Assembly: GCF_025506355.1 (NCBI RefSeq)
Contig: NZ_JANZYP010000065.1
Coordinates: forward strand, 1-58,524
Reading direction: 5' to 3'
Source of the DNA: Sphaerisporangium corydalis
GTDB lineage: Bacteria > Actinomycetota > Actinomycetes > Streptosporangiales > Streptosporangiaceae
DNA: 58,524 nucleotides
Shown: positions 1 to 7,500 of the stretch, piece after piece
How the letters are laid out: each line of letters begins with the position of its first letter
Position numbering within the stretch: the stretch's first letter is position 1
Translations under genes and position numbers: made by a program
Notes under the pieces: model-generated
What the model was told of the DNA's origin: nothing
Seen by the model: the letters and a program-made list of their open reading frames with translations, nothing else
Database searches by the model: none

Positions 1-1
1 T

Positions 2-61
2 CCTCGTCCCGGCCCCGCCCTCCCCACCCTTGTAACCCACGCCCCCAATACCCTCCCCTGA
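2..61 (+). CDS. 3' end of an upstream gene (partial, uncertain)
   Basis: An open frame enters from the left edge and ends at a TGA at 59-61, with a C-terminus reading ...LPTLVTHAPNTLP. Given the tad genes that follow with the same orientation, this could be the tail of the preceding tad gene (an ATPase or TadB-like protein), but only about 19 residues are visible and nothing identifies the family. The next in-frame start in the region is too far downstream to rescue it as a complete gene. Treat as a possible gene remnant only. Confidence 0.3.
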   Translation, partial: PRPGPALPTLVTHAPNTLP

Positions 62-143
62 CGAACTGGTCCCCATGGTCCCGGCGCATACCGTCCTCGC
101 TCTCCTCACCCTCCTGAACCACGCCCCCAACGCCGCCCCCTGA
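17..143 (+). repeat. duplicated gene-end sequence
   Basis: Segments 17-61 and 99-143 align without gaps: 35 of 45 bases match and both end in TGA followed by CGA. They encode similar tails (ALPTLVTHAPNTLP and ALLTLLNHAPNAAP) in two different frames, 82 bp apart. The tail of the TadB-like gene (LVAHAQHPGT, 877-909) looks like a third, more distant relative. The second copy also sits in a 22-codon mini-ORF starting at ATG 75. This looks like a duplicated 3' end. Confidence 0.45.
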
Positions 144-189
144 CGAGGTCGTTGGTCGTGGCGGTCGATGATTTGAAAGGAGTCCTCGC

Positions 190-909
190 ATGCTGGTGGT
201 GGCTGTGGTTTTGGCCGGGGCGGCGGCTTTGGTGTGGATGGGGCCTGATCTGGAGACGGTCAGGTTGCTTTCGTTGGTTCGCCCGCACGACGGGGGGCGG
301 CGGCGACTCGTGGCCGGCCTTGCCCGGTACGTCCGCCGGCCCGATCGGGCGCGCCAGGCGGCCGCCTGGCGTCTGCTGTCGATCGAGCTCTGTCAGGCCG
401 TCGTCGCCGAACTGACCACCGGCCGTACGCCAGGGGAGGCCCTGGCGCGCGCGGCCTCCTGCCTCGAGCCTCCCGACCCCGGCGTCCTCGGACCGGTCGT
501 GGCCATAGCGCGCGACGGCGGGGACGTGGCCACCGCCCTGGAGAGGGCCGCACCCGAACACGGAGGCGAAGGACTGGTCAGGCTCGCCGCCTGCTGGCGG
601 GTCAGCCTCACCGTCGGCGGAGGCTTGGCCGCCTTGGTGGAGCGGCTAGGCGGCTCCCTCAGGGAAGCGGAGGCCCATCGTGCCGAAGTAGCGGCCCAAC
701 TGGCCGGACCGCGCTCCACGGCTCGCCTCCTCGCGGTTCTCCCGGCGCTCGGATTGCTGCTCGCGGCCGGCTTGGGCCTGCGGCCTCTCCCGTTCCTGTT
801 CGGCAGCCCGGCCGGGTTCGCCTGCCTTGGCGCCGGTCTCCTGCTGGACCTGGCCGGCGTCTCATGGACCAACCGCCTAGTAGCCCACGCCCAACACCCC
901 GGCACCTGA
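190..909 (+). CDS. TadB-like type II secretion F-family membrane protein
   Basis: This 239-residue protein has an N-terminal hydrophobic segment, a central T2SSF-type helical domain (around residues 60-180, including ELCQAVVAELTTGRTPGEAL) and two C-terminal hydrophobic segments (about 187-205 and 210-230). This is the architecture of the TadB/TadC inner-membrane platform proteins of Tad/Flp pilus machines. The ATG is preceded by AAAGGAG at good spacing. It is followed 36 bp later by a second F-family gene and then by pilin-like genes, so it most likely builds the assembly platform of a Tad-type pilus. The specific TadB assignment rests on order and the short actinobacterial length, not on a diagnostic motif. 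Confidence 0.8.
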   Translation: MLVVAVVLAGAAALVWMGPDLETVRLLSLVRPHDGGRRRLVAGLARYVRRPDRARQAAAWRLLSIELCQAVVAELTTGRTPGEALARAASCLEPPDPGVLGPVVAIARDGGDVATALERAAPEHGGEGLVRLAACWRVSLTVGGGLAALVERLGGSLREAEAHRAEVAAQLAGPRSTARLLAVLPALGLLLAAGLGLRPLPFLFGSPAGFACLGAGLLLDLAGVSWTNRLVAHAQHPGT

Positions 910-945
910 CCGCACGACCCCACATGCCGATCGATTGGATGGCTC

Positions 946-2052
946 ATGACCTGGTTGCTCGGCGCAGGACTGGCGGCACTCTCGACGTGGTTGTGGCTCA
1001 CGCCATGGGACCCCACAGAGAGGCTGGCGCGCCTACAGGCGGACTGTCCGACCCCGGATCCGTTTCACCCTGCCGACCCGCTCAGGTTCGCCGAAACGAA
1101 CATCCTTAACCCGCCCACCGAAGCTACGTTCATCATTCCCGCACCCTTTGGGACCGCCCGACGGCCAAGCCCGCCGTTCGGAGATCACGTGCTGAATCCC
1201 TCCGGGCGAATGTCAGCGCCCAAGAACCTAGATCATCTTCGAGCGCGCGCGTCCATCGGTCCCACCCCCAGACGCGCACGAAGGACGCTCGGAAGAACCG
1301 GCGCGACCCTGATCACCACCAACCGATCACGCTCTGCACCGAGCCCTTCCACCTCCGGACATGCGCGAAGAAGGGGCACGCCCCTGATCAGCGCCAGTCG
1401 ATCACGCTCTGCACCCCATCCTGGGCTGCCTTCCAAGGACGGGCGACTCAAGCACATCATCCGAGAGATCCTTCCGGTGCTCGCGGCCGTTCTCGGAGGC
1501 TGTCTCGTCGTCGGCGGGGTACCCGGACTGATCTGTGGCGCCGCCATCGGTGTCGTGGTGATGTTGATCGGCCGCCGTCGCGAGCCGGGCGAGGTACGCC
1601 GGAGGCGAGCACGCATCACCGCCGACCTGCCGTTCGCCATTGACCTCATGGTGGCCTGCCTGCGCGCGGGACAACCGGTCAGCGGCGCCCTGTCGGCGGT
1701 TGCGGCGGCGCTGGGAGGCCCCCTCGGCGAGCGACTGGCCTGGGTGAACGGGCAGTTACGGCTCGGCGCGCGACCGGAGGCGGCCTGGTCCGCCCTGGAA
1801 ACCGACCGGCCCCTGGCGGCCCTCGCCCGTGGAATGACCCGGGCGGCGCTGAGCGGAGCGCCGGTCGCCGACGTGCTCTCCAGGCTTGCCGATGACGCCC
1901 GGCATGACGCCCGCGCCGCCTCGTCCGCGGCGGCGCGGCGAGTCGGCGTCCAGGCGGTCGCGCCCCTCGGGCTCTGTTTCCTGCCCGCGTTCGTCTTCCT
2001 GGGCATCATCCCGGTGGTCGCCGGGCTGGCCGGCCAGGTCTTCGGTGACTGA
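946..2052 (+). CDS. TadC-like type II secretion F-family protein with unusual internal insertion
   Basis: The 368-residue product has a short N-terminal membrane segment (about 1-22) and then some 130 residues of Arg/Ser/Pro-rich low-complexity sequence (about 35-165). The conserved part follows: two hydrophobic helices (about 172-205), the cytoplasmic F domain (ADLPFAIDLMVACLRAGQPV onward) and a C-terminal helix (VAPLGLCFLPAFVFLGIIP). The F domain is typical of TadC-like proteins that pair with TadB in the pilus platform. The low-complexity stretch contains a 25-residue repeat and uses less GC-biased codons than its flanks, so it may be an insertion. The start at 946 is the best ATG, but no strong ribosome site is visible. 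Confidence 0.75.
   Translation: MTWLLGAGLAALSTWLWLTPWDPTERLARLQADCPTPDPFHPADPLRFAETNILNPPTEATFIIPAPFGTARRPSPPFGDHVLNPSGRMSAPKNLDHLRARASIGPTPRRARRTLGRTGATLITTNRSRSAPSPSTSGHARRRGTPLISASRSRSAPHPGLPSKDGRLKHIIREILPVLAAVLGGCLVVGGVPGLICGAAIGVVVMLIGRRREPGEVRRRRARITADLPFAIDLMVACLRAGQPVSGALSAVAAALGGPLGERLAWVNGQLRLGARPEAAWSALETDRPLAALARGMTRAALSGAPVADVLSRLADDARHDARAASSAAARRVGVQAVAPLGLCFLPAFVFLGIIPVVAGLAGQVFGD
1308..1415 (+). repeat. 75-bp in-frame repeat inside the TadC-like gene
   Basis: A 33-bp block at 1308-1340 recurs at 1383-1415 with only a few changes; both end with the identical core CGATCACGCTCTGCACC. The 75-bp offset keeps the reading frame, giving TLITTNRSRSAP and PLISASRSRSAP 25 residues apart. 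Both blocks start with CCTGATCA. Confidence 0.8.
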
Positions 2053-2091
2053 CCGACCGGTCGCAGGGAGCCGGACGACGCCGAGTGCCGG

Positions 2092-2100
2092 TTGTCCACA
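2092..2100 (+). promoter_or_regulatory. DnaA-box-like site
   Basis: TTGTCCACA matches the GC-adapted actinobacterial DnaA box exactly. It lies in the gap between the TadC-like gene and the DUF4244 gene. A degenerate relative (CGTCCACAG) occurs about 30 bp downstream. Binding is not shown; a 9-mer can occur by chance. Confidence 0.35.
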
Positions 2101-2245
2101 GGCACCCTCAAAAGATCTCTGGCCGTCCACAGAACGTCGTTCGGCCCGATCTCGGACCCCCGGCCTGCGCGACGCTGATCTCACCTGTTGAGGGCCGGCG
2201 TGGATCAGGCCACGCGGCCGCGATGACGACTCAGGGGGAGGTCCG

Positions 2246-2542
2246 ATGCGCAGGTGGATCAGTGGACATGGTCGGCGCACATCGCAAGCGAGGCGGCTCC
2301 GAGAGGGCCACGCGATCAAGCCAGGACTACGGAGGTGGCTGGAGCGGGTCCGCGCCTCGGGACGCAGGCTCGCCGTACTGGCGCACACGCGAGCCGAAGC
2401 GGGCATGTCCACCGCCGAATACGCGGTGGGCACCATCGCCGCCTGCGCTTTCGCTGGCCTGCTGTTCAAGATCGTAAGCAGCCAGGAGGTACGGAAAATG
2501 CTGTCGGACATCATCGCCCGCGCACTGAAGCTCGCCGGATAA
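2246..2542 (+). CDS. DUF4244 pilin-like small protein
   Basis: A 98-residue protein with a basic N-terminal half followed by EAGMSTAEYAVGTIAACAFAG and a hydrophobic helix, then a short amphipathic tail. This is the DUF4244 family, found with tad genes in actinobacteria. The Gly/Met-Ser-Thr-Ala-Glu-Tyr junction resembles the prepilin-peptidase site of Flp pilins, where Glu at +5 precedes a hydrophobic helix, so this is the likely structural pilin. The ATG at 2246 has GGGGGAGG upstream; an internal ATG at 2405 would remove the long basic leader and is a less supported start. Confidence 0.8.
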   Translation: MRRWISGHGRRTSQARRLREGHAIKPGLRRWLERVRASGRRLAVLAHTRAEAGMSTAEYAVGTIAACAFAGLLFKIVSSQEVRKMLSDIIARALKLAG

Positions 2543-2632
2543 CCGGCTGGCCTACTCCCTGCAGAGGGCCGTCTCGGATGCTCGCAGCTTCACCTCACTC
2601 AAGCAGCAGGACAGGACTCGAAGGACATCGAT

Positions 2633-3112
2633 ATGCCCGCAGAAGCCGCTGCGACAGGCGAACGCGTGGGTTCGGCCACGGTTGAGGATCCGAGTTCGGT
2701 CACGGTCGGGGAGGTGGGGTCGGCCACGGCTGAGATGGCGGTCGCGCTTCCTTCGCTGGCGCTGGTGCTGGGAGCGGCTCTATGGGCGGTCACGGCCGTG
2801 GCCGCCCAACTGGAGTGCGTCGACGCGGCACGCGCGGGGGCCAGGGCCGCCGCGAGGGGTGAGCCGCTCGAGGCCGTGCGGCAGGCGGCCGGAGGCGCCG
2901 CACCTGCCGGTGCCACCGTCTCCGTGACACGGGGCCCTGAGCGGAGCCAGGTGACCGTGGCGGCATCGGTCCGGCCCGGCTGGGTGATCGGCTTACCCGC
3001 CATCCCGGTGACCGCGTCGGCGACCTCGGCCACCGAGCCGGGAGCGGACACCCCCTCCGGCACGGGAGCCGCCTCGCCCGTCGAACCCCAGTTCCGAACC
3101 CCAGAGGAATGA
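2633..3112 (+). CDS. TadE-family minor pilin
   Basis: This 159-residue protein has a 28-residue Ser/Val-rich N-terminus and then GSATAEMAVALPSLALVL, the TadE signature: a processing-like Gly-Ser, a Glu, and a hydrophobic helix at about 30-55. A soluble domain follows, with a Ser/Pro-rich tail. TadE pseudopilins are minor components of Tad pili. The gene continues the tad run in the same direction, about 90 bp after the DUF4244 gene. The short leader repeats a Val-Gly-Ser-Ala-Thr motif twice before the true helix, so translation could start later than the chosen ATG. Confidence 0.8.
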   Translation: MPAEAAATGERVGSATVEDPSSVTVGEVGSATAEMAVALPSLALVLGAALWAVTAVAAQLECVDAARAGARAAARGEPLEAVRQAAGGAAPAGATVSVTRGPERSQVTVAASVRPGWVIGLPAIPVTASATSATEPGADTPSGTGAASPVEPQFRTPEE

Positions 3113-3269
3113 GGCCCTGCCGGAGGCGGACGGATACTCACCATCAGCCGCTCTCGAGGCGATACGAGCTGGTCGCCAGCGGTGCGGCGGGTCGTGGGTT
3201 CGGTGCTGGTGGGCTGGCGGTTTGAAGTTGGGAATTGCCGCTTTTGGTCGTTGATCAGTTCTGGGATCG

Positions 3270-3749
3270 GTGGTCCGAGGATCGGGCTCTGCGGATCGTG
3301 GTTCGAGAGCGGTTCGGGATCGGGTTCAAGTCGAGATCGGGTTCAAGGTCGGTGGGTCGGTGGGTCGACGGAGTGATCGCGGTTGGGTGGAAGGCCGGAC
3401 TGAGGATGGGGGTTCGGATCGGGGTTCGGCGACGATTTGGGTTCTTGTGGTGATGGCGATGGTCTGGTTTCTGGTGGTAGCGCTGCTTTTTGTGGGTTCG
3501 GCTCGGATTGCGCGTCACAGAGCCCAGTCGGCGGCCGATCTCAGCGCGCTGGCCGGGGCGGTCCGAGCGTTTGCGGCTCCGGAGGAGGCTTGCCCGCGAG
3601 CACGCGCTCTGGCCGAGGCCAACCGCGTCTCGCTCACACGTTGCGCCGTTCGGGCAGGCGTCGTGGACGTGCGGGTTGCCGTCCGCATAGTGCTTCCCTG
3701 GCTGGGAGAACAGTCCGCCACCGCCGACGCCCGAGCCGGGCCCCGCTGA
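3270..3749 (+). CDS. TadE-like pseudopilin of the helicase/secretion neighbourhood
   Basis: The last 110 residues begin DRGSATIWVLVVMAMVWFLV, a prepilin-like cleavage region followed by a strong hydrophobic helix, then a short domain ending at residue 159. This matches the actinobacterial TadE-like protein that lies between tad genes and a DEAH-type helicase (Rv3654c-like). The first 50 residues come from a low-complexity stretch of GGATCGG/GGTTCGG repeats and look non-native; a GTG at 3387 would give a shorter, more typical product. No good ribosome site supports either start. It is the last gene of the tad run and faces the helicase gene. Confidence 0.65.
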   Translation: MVRGSGSADRGSRAVRDRVQVEIGFKVGGSVGRRSDRGWVEGRTEDGGSDRGSATIWVLVVMAMVWFLVVALLFVGSARIARHRAQSAADLSALAGAVRAFAAPEEACPRARALAEANRVSLTRCAVRAGVVDVRVAVRIVLPWLGEQSATADARAGPR

Positions 3750-4140
3750 GTGAGCCCCAGCCCGACCGCGTCTCGTTCCCAGTTGGTGATGACCGTCGTC
3801 CTCAACCGAGAGCCGTTTCCGCGTGAGCAGTAAGCGACGCGTGAACGATCAGCCGTGTCGATAACAAAGGCTGCAGCCGCACAGCGAAGTGTGGGTGGCC
3901 TTGCGAATCGCGCGGTCAGCATCGTGCAGTCCTGCGCGGCGTGGACGGTTACTTGAAACTTGCCGTCATGCGCGGGAGGTCATGCGTCCGGGGCGTTCGG
4001 GTTTCGGGGGTGTGCGGGGGTCGGATGTCCGGGGTGTCGGGGGTTCGAGGGTGCGGGCGGTCAGGCGTTCGGGGCGTCCGGGTGTCCGGAGTTCGGGGGC
4101 GTGCGGGCCAGTGTCCCGGGGGTGATCGGGTGTTGGGGGG
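3750..4140. other. 391-bp convergent intergenic region, G-rich on + strand
   Basis: No credible gene is present. From about 3970 to 4130 the + strand is a run of related short words (TTCGGGG, GTCCGGGG, GTGCGGG), making a degenerate G-rich tandem region that leads into the G-run cluster at the helicase stop codon. No classic terminator hairpin is obvious between the two convergent genes. Confidence 0.6.
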
Positions 4141-4160
4141 TCAGGGGGTGGGGGGTGGGG
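4135..4160 (+). promoter_or_regulatory. predicted G-quadruplex motif
   Basis: Four runs of 6, 5, 6 and 4 guanines (4135-4140, 4144-4148, 4150-4155, 4157-4160) are separated by loops of 3, 1 and 1 bases. This fits the standard G-quadruplex pattern with very short loops. The first loop is the complement of the helicase stop codon. More GGG runs follow to about 4185. Confidence 0.6.
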
Positions 4161-6471
4161 TTAGGAGGGTGGTTAGGAGGTGGAGGGCTCCTTGTTTGTC
4201 GAGGGGTTCGTTGCCGTTGCCGCATTTGGGCGACTGGATGCAGGAGGGGCAGCCGCGTTCGCATTCGCAGGAGGCGATGGCCTCGCGGGTGGCGGTGAGC
4301 CATTCGCGGGCTCGGGCGAAGCCGCGTTCGGCGAAGCCGGCTCCGCCTTCGTGGCCGTCGTAGACGAAGACCGTGAGCAGGTCGGTGTCGGGGTGCGTTT
4401 CGGTGGAGACGCCGCCGATGTCCCATCGGTCGCAGGTGGCGAACAGCGGGAGCAGGCCGATGGCGGCGTGCTCGGCGGCGTGCGCCGCCCCTCCGAGGTC
4501 CAGGCCTTCGGAGACGAGGGGGGCCACCGCCGTGTCGGGCAGGGTCCACCAGACCGCCCGCGTTCGCAGGGTGCGGGGCGGCAGGTCCAGGGGCTCCTCC
4601 CCGAGGATCTCGCCGGTCTGGACGCGACGCTTCAGGAAGGAGACGACCTGGCGTGTCACCTCGACGGTGCCGAAGTGCAGTTCGCCCGGCCCGAGGGGAT
4701 GGTGCCGAAGGGACTCCAGCACCGAGATCTCGGTGACGTCTCTGGCGAAGGTGGAGTAGTCGGGGTCCTCGGCCGAGACCAGCGCGACGCCGGCGTCCAG
4801 GTCCAGCAACTCGACCAGGTAGGTGTCTCCCTGGTGGAGGTGGACCGCGCCGGTGTGGACGGCGGTGTGCGAGGAGGGCTCGTCGACGGTGCCGAGCAGT
4901 TGTCCCGTGGAGGATTCCACGACCTGGATCGGCGCTCCGCCCGAACCCCGGATGTCGGCCAGGTTCGCGGCGCGCTCGCGGCGCGTCCAGAACCACCCCT
5001 GGGGCCGCCGCCGCAGCATGCCGCGCCGTACGAGATCGTCCAGCACCTCTTCCGCCGCGTCCCCGAAGACGGCCAGGTCGTCCTCGGTCAGGGGGATCTC
5101 GGCCGCGGCCGCGCACAGGTGAGGGCCGAGGACGTACGGGTTGTCCGGGTCGAGCACGATCGCCTCCACCGGCTGCCCGAAGAGCGCTTCAGGGTGGTGG
5201 ACGAGATAGGTGTCCAGGGGGTCGTCTCGGGCGATCAACACGGCGAGGGCGTCCTGGCCGTCGCGGCCGGCGCGCCCCGCCTGCTGCCAGAGGGAGGCGC
5301 GGGTGCCGGGCCATCCCGCGATCAGGACGGCGTCCAGCCCGGACACGTCGATGCCGAGTTCCAGGGCATTGGTGGTCGCGAGTCCCATGATCGCGCCCGA
5401 CCGCAGGGCCTTCTCCAGCACGCGCCGGTCCTCGGCGAGGTAACCGGCCCGGTAGGCGGCGACCCGGGACGGGAGCTCGGGCGAGATCTCCTCAAGGTTG
5501 CCGCGCGCGATCAGCGACACGGTCTCGGCGGCGCGGCGGGACCGCACGAAGGCCAGGGTCCGGACGTCGTCGATCACGAGATCGGAGAGCAGGTCGGCCG
5601 TCTCGGCCGTGACCGTGCGCCTGACCGGGGCGCCGCCCTCGCCCCGCAGGTCCGTCAGGGGCGGCTCCCACAGCGCGAACGTGGTCGAACCCCGGGGGGA
5701 GGCGTCCACGGTCACCTCGGCCATCTCAAGGCCCGTCAGACGCATTGCCGCAGCCGCGGGGTCGCTGACCGTAGCCGAGACGAGGATGAAGGTCGGACTG
5801 GAGCCGTATTTGCCGCATATCCGGCGCAGGCGGCGGAGGATCTGCGCCACGTGCGATCCGAAGACCCCTCGGTATCCGTGGCACTCGTCCACGACGATCA
5901 CCTGCAGCCGCCGCCAGAAGGAGGACCAGCCCGAGTGGTGGGGGAGCATCGAGCGGTGGAGCATGTCGGGGTTGGTGAGGACGTAGTTGGCGTGGCGCCG
6001 CACCCACTGGCGCTCGTCGGGCGGGGTGTCCCCGTCGTAGGTCGCCGCCCGCGTCTGCGCGAGCTTGAGATCCTTCACCGCCCGCAACTGGTCGGCTGCC
6101 AGCGCCTTGGTGGGCGTGAGGTAGAGGACGGTACCCCCGGAGAGTACCGCCGACACGGCCGGCACCTGGTAGGCGAGAGATTTTCCCGAGGCGGTCCCTG
6201 TGGCAATGATCACGTTTTGGCCACGATGAACCAGCTCAGCGGCGGTAGCCTGGTGCTCCCAGAGGCCCTCTATCCCCTGGTTTCGCAGATGGCTGATAAT
6301 AAGGTCGTCGACCCAATCGGGCCAACGCGCTTCACCCGCCTGACGTGCGGGAACGTGCTCTACGTGCGTGACACGCTCCCGGCGGGAGGGTGCGGCGAGC
6401 AGGCGAGAGAGGATCGGGCCCGGTCGCCGTGAGGGTGATGTAGTCGGAGTCACTGGTTTCCAGTTTGGCAT
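4141..6471 (-). CDS. DECH-box DNA helicase with C-terminal four-cysteine domain (MrfA/YprA-like)
   Basis: A 776-residue superfamily 2 helicase. Visible motifs are Walker A ATGTASGKSLAYQ, the DECH box VVDECHGYRG, motif III SATVSDP, and motifs V-VI TTNALELGIDVSG and QQAGRAGRDG. Near the end, CECERGCPSCIQSPKCGNGN supplies the cysteines of the DUF1998-type domain found in the YprA/MrfA helicases that act in DNA repair. In actinobacteria this helicase sits next to tad secretion genes, as here. I chose ATG 6471 (MPNWKPVT) because the upstream extension is low-complexity and would overlap the divergent bldG leader. The C-terminus is proline-rich because of G-runs on the opposite strand. Confidence 0.88.
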   Translation of the reverse strand: MPNWKPVTPTTSPSRRPGPILSRLLAAPSRRERVTHVEHVPARQAGEARWPDWVDDLIISHLRNQGIEGLWEHQATAAELVHRGQNVIIATGTASGKSLAYQVPAVSAVLSGGTVLYLTPTKALAADQLRAVKDLKLAQTRAATYDGDTPPDERQWVRRHANYVLTNPDMLHRSMLPHHSGWSSFWRRLQVIVVDECHGYRGVFGSHVAQILRRLRRICGKYGSSPTFILVSATVSDPAAAAMRLTGLEMAEVTVDASPRGSTTFALWEPPLTDLRGEGGAPVRRTVTAETADLLSDLVIDDVRTLAFVRSRRAAETVSLIARGNLEEISPELPSRVAAYRAGYLAEDRRVLEKALRSGAIMGLATTNALELGIDVSGLDAVLIAGWPGTRASLWQQAGRAGRDGQDALAVLIARDDPLDTYLVHHPEALFGQPVEAIVLDPDNPYVLGPHLCAAAAEIPLTEDDLAVFGDAAEEVLDDLVRRGMLRRRPQGWFWTRRERAANLADIRGSGGAPIQVVESSTGQLLGTVDEPSSHTAVHTGAVHLHQGDTYLVELLDLDAGVALVSAEDPDYSTFARDVTEISVLESLRHHPLGPGELHFGTVEVTRQVVSFLKRRVQTGEILGEEPLDLPPRTLRTRAVWWTLPDTAVAPLVSEGLDLGGAAHAAEHAAIGLLPLFATCDRWDIGGVSTETHPDTDLLTVFVYDGHEGGAGFAERGFARAREWLTATREAIASCECERGCPSCIQSPKCGNGNEPLDKQGALHLLTTLLTPPPTP

Positions 6472-6626
6472 CTTGGGGGAGAGTCGCCCGGAGTCGTGAT
6501 TTCGTATAGACACGAAGGCGGGGCGTGGTTGAATGCCGCGCGTCAGGGTATTGCGCGCTGGGACTTGGGGTCCCAGCATGTCAGACCCCTCGTCGTGGAC
6601 TCAGCAGGCAAGGCGCTGGAGGATCT

Positions 6627-6977
6627 GTGGATCTGAAGTTGGACCACCACACTGAAGACCGACTCACCATCGTGGAAGTCGAGGGTGAGATCGATGTCTA
6701 TACCGCGCCGAGGCTGCGTGAGCTGCTGATCGACCTGGTCAACAAGGGTAACTTCCACCTGCTCGTCAACATGGAGAAGGTGGACTTCCTGGACTCCACT
6801 GGACTTGGTGTCCTGGTCGGCGGGCTCAAGCGCGTTCGTGCGCACGACGGCTCCCTGGAGCTCGTCTGTACGCAGGAGCGCATTCTGAAGATCTTCCGGA
6901 TCACCGGTCTGACGAAGGTCTTCGGGATTTACGCCTCGGTCGAAGAGGCCAAGGAAGCTCACGGCCGAGACAAGTAG
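6627..6977 (+). CDS. bldG: BldG-type anti-sigma factor antagonist (STAS domain)
   Basis: The 116-residue product is a single STAS domain closely matching Streptomyces Bld[35 protein letters not shown] and [16 protein letters not shown]. The predicted phosphorylated serine is residue 57 in FLDSTGLG, the position known for BldG. BldG controls development and antibiotic production by binding anti-sigma factors when unphosphorylated. The GTG start at 6627 has GGAGG at 6618-6622; the longer frame from 6525 adds unrelated sequence. The next gene, an HATPase anti-sigma factor, starts 2 bp after the stop, so the two are surely co-transcribed, matching the known bldG arrangement. Confidence 0.93.
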   Translation: MDLKLDHHTEDRLTIVEVEGEIDVYTAPRLRELLIDLVNKGNFHLLVNMEKVDFLDSTGLGVLVGGLKRVRAHDGSLELVCTQERILKIFRITGLTKVFGIYASVEEAKEAHGRDK

Positions 6978-6979
6978 TC

Positions 6980-7450
6980 ATGGCCACCGTCGAGCTGACG
7001 TTCAGCGCACTACCGGCTCACGTGCGTACGGCGCGTTTGGTCGCAACGGCCATCGCCCGCCGCACGGGTGTCGCGGAGGCGTTGCTGGACGAGGTACGGC
7101 TTGCTGTGGGTGAGGCCTGCTCGAGGGCAGTGGAGGCGCACCGCGTCCACTGCCCCGGGGAGCCGATCCGCATCGAGCTGTGCGACGAGTCGGGACGCTT
7201 CGAGGTCACGGTCACCGACTCGGCACCGAGCGACGATCTGGAACAGGCGTACAAGGACGAGGATGGGCCGCCGGCCGCCGTCAATGGCACCGCGCTGGCG
7301 AGCCTGCTCCCTGCCGACACGCTGATGTCCGGATTCGGCATCGCCGTCATCGCGGCTTTGGCGGATGACGTCGAGGTGTATCCAAGCGCCAAGGGGCTGC
7401 GGATCAGGATGAGCTGGCCCGCGGCCACCACCGGTCTCGCCACCGCATAG
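6980..7450 (+). CDS. HATPase-type anti-sigma factor, probable BldG partner
   Basis: This 156-residue protein has the fold of the RsbW/SpoIIAB kinase-like anti-sigma factors. The N-box region is LAVGEACSRAVEAH and the later glycine motif is MSGFGIAVIAAL. The usual N-box asparagine appears to be Arg (EACSRAVE instead of EA..NA.E), and the DxGxG lid motif is also poor (VTDSAPSDDL), so ATP binding or kinase activity may be weakened. The gene sits 2 bp behind bldG, as does the equivalent Streptomyces gene. It presumably binds a sigma factor and/or BldG; the sigma factor is not in this window. Confidence 0.85.
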   Translation: MATVELTFSALPAHVRTARLVATAIARRTGVAEALLDEVRLAVGEACSRAVEAHRVHCPGEPIRIELCDESGRFEVTVTDSAPSDDLEQAYKDEDGPPAAVNGTALASLLPADTLMSGFGIAVIAALADDVEVYPSAKGLRIRMSWPAATTGLATA

Positions 7451-7473
7451 ACAGCGGCTGGACACGCGTCCGA

Positions 7474-7500
7474 CCTGGCTCGGGCGACTTCCGAGCCAGG
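7474..7500 (+). terminator. hairpin terminator after the bldG operon
   Basis: CCTGGCTCGG (7474-7483) and CCGAGCCAGG (7491-7500) form a perfect 10-bp stem with a 7-base loop, 23 bp after the anti-sigma stop codon. No T-run follows, which is usual for actinobacterial terminators. Confidence 0.75.

Noticed and set aside
4180..6432. Long (+)-strand frame of 750 codons across the helicase gene
   Set aside because: It is the antisense shadow of the helicase; its translation is low-complexity Gly/Arg/Val-rich without domains, while the opposite strand has complete helicase motifs.
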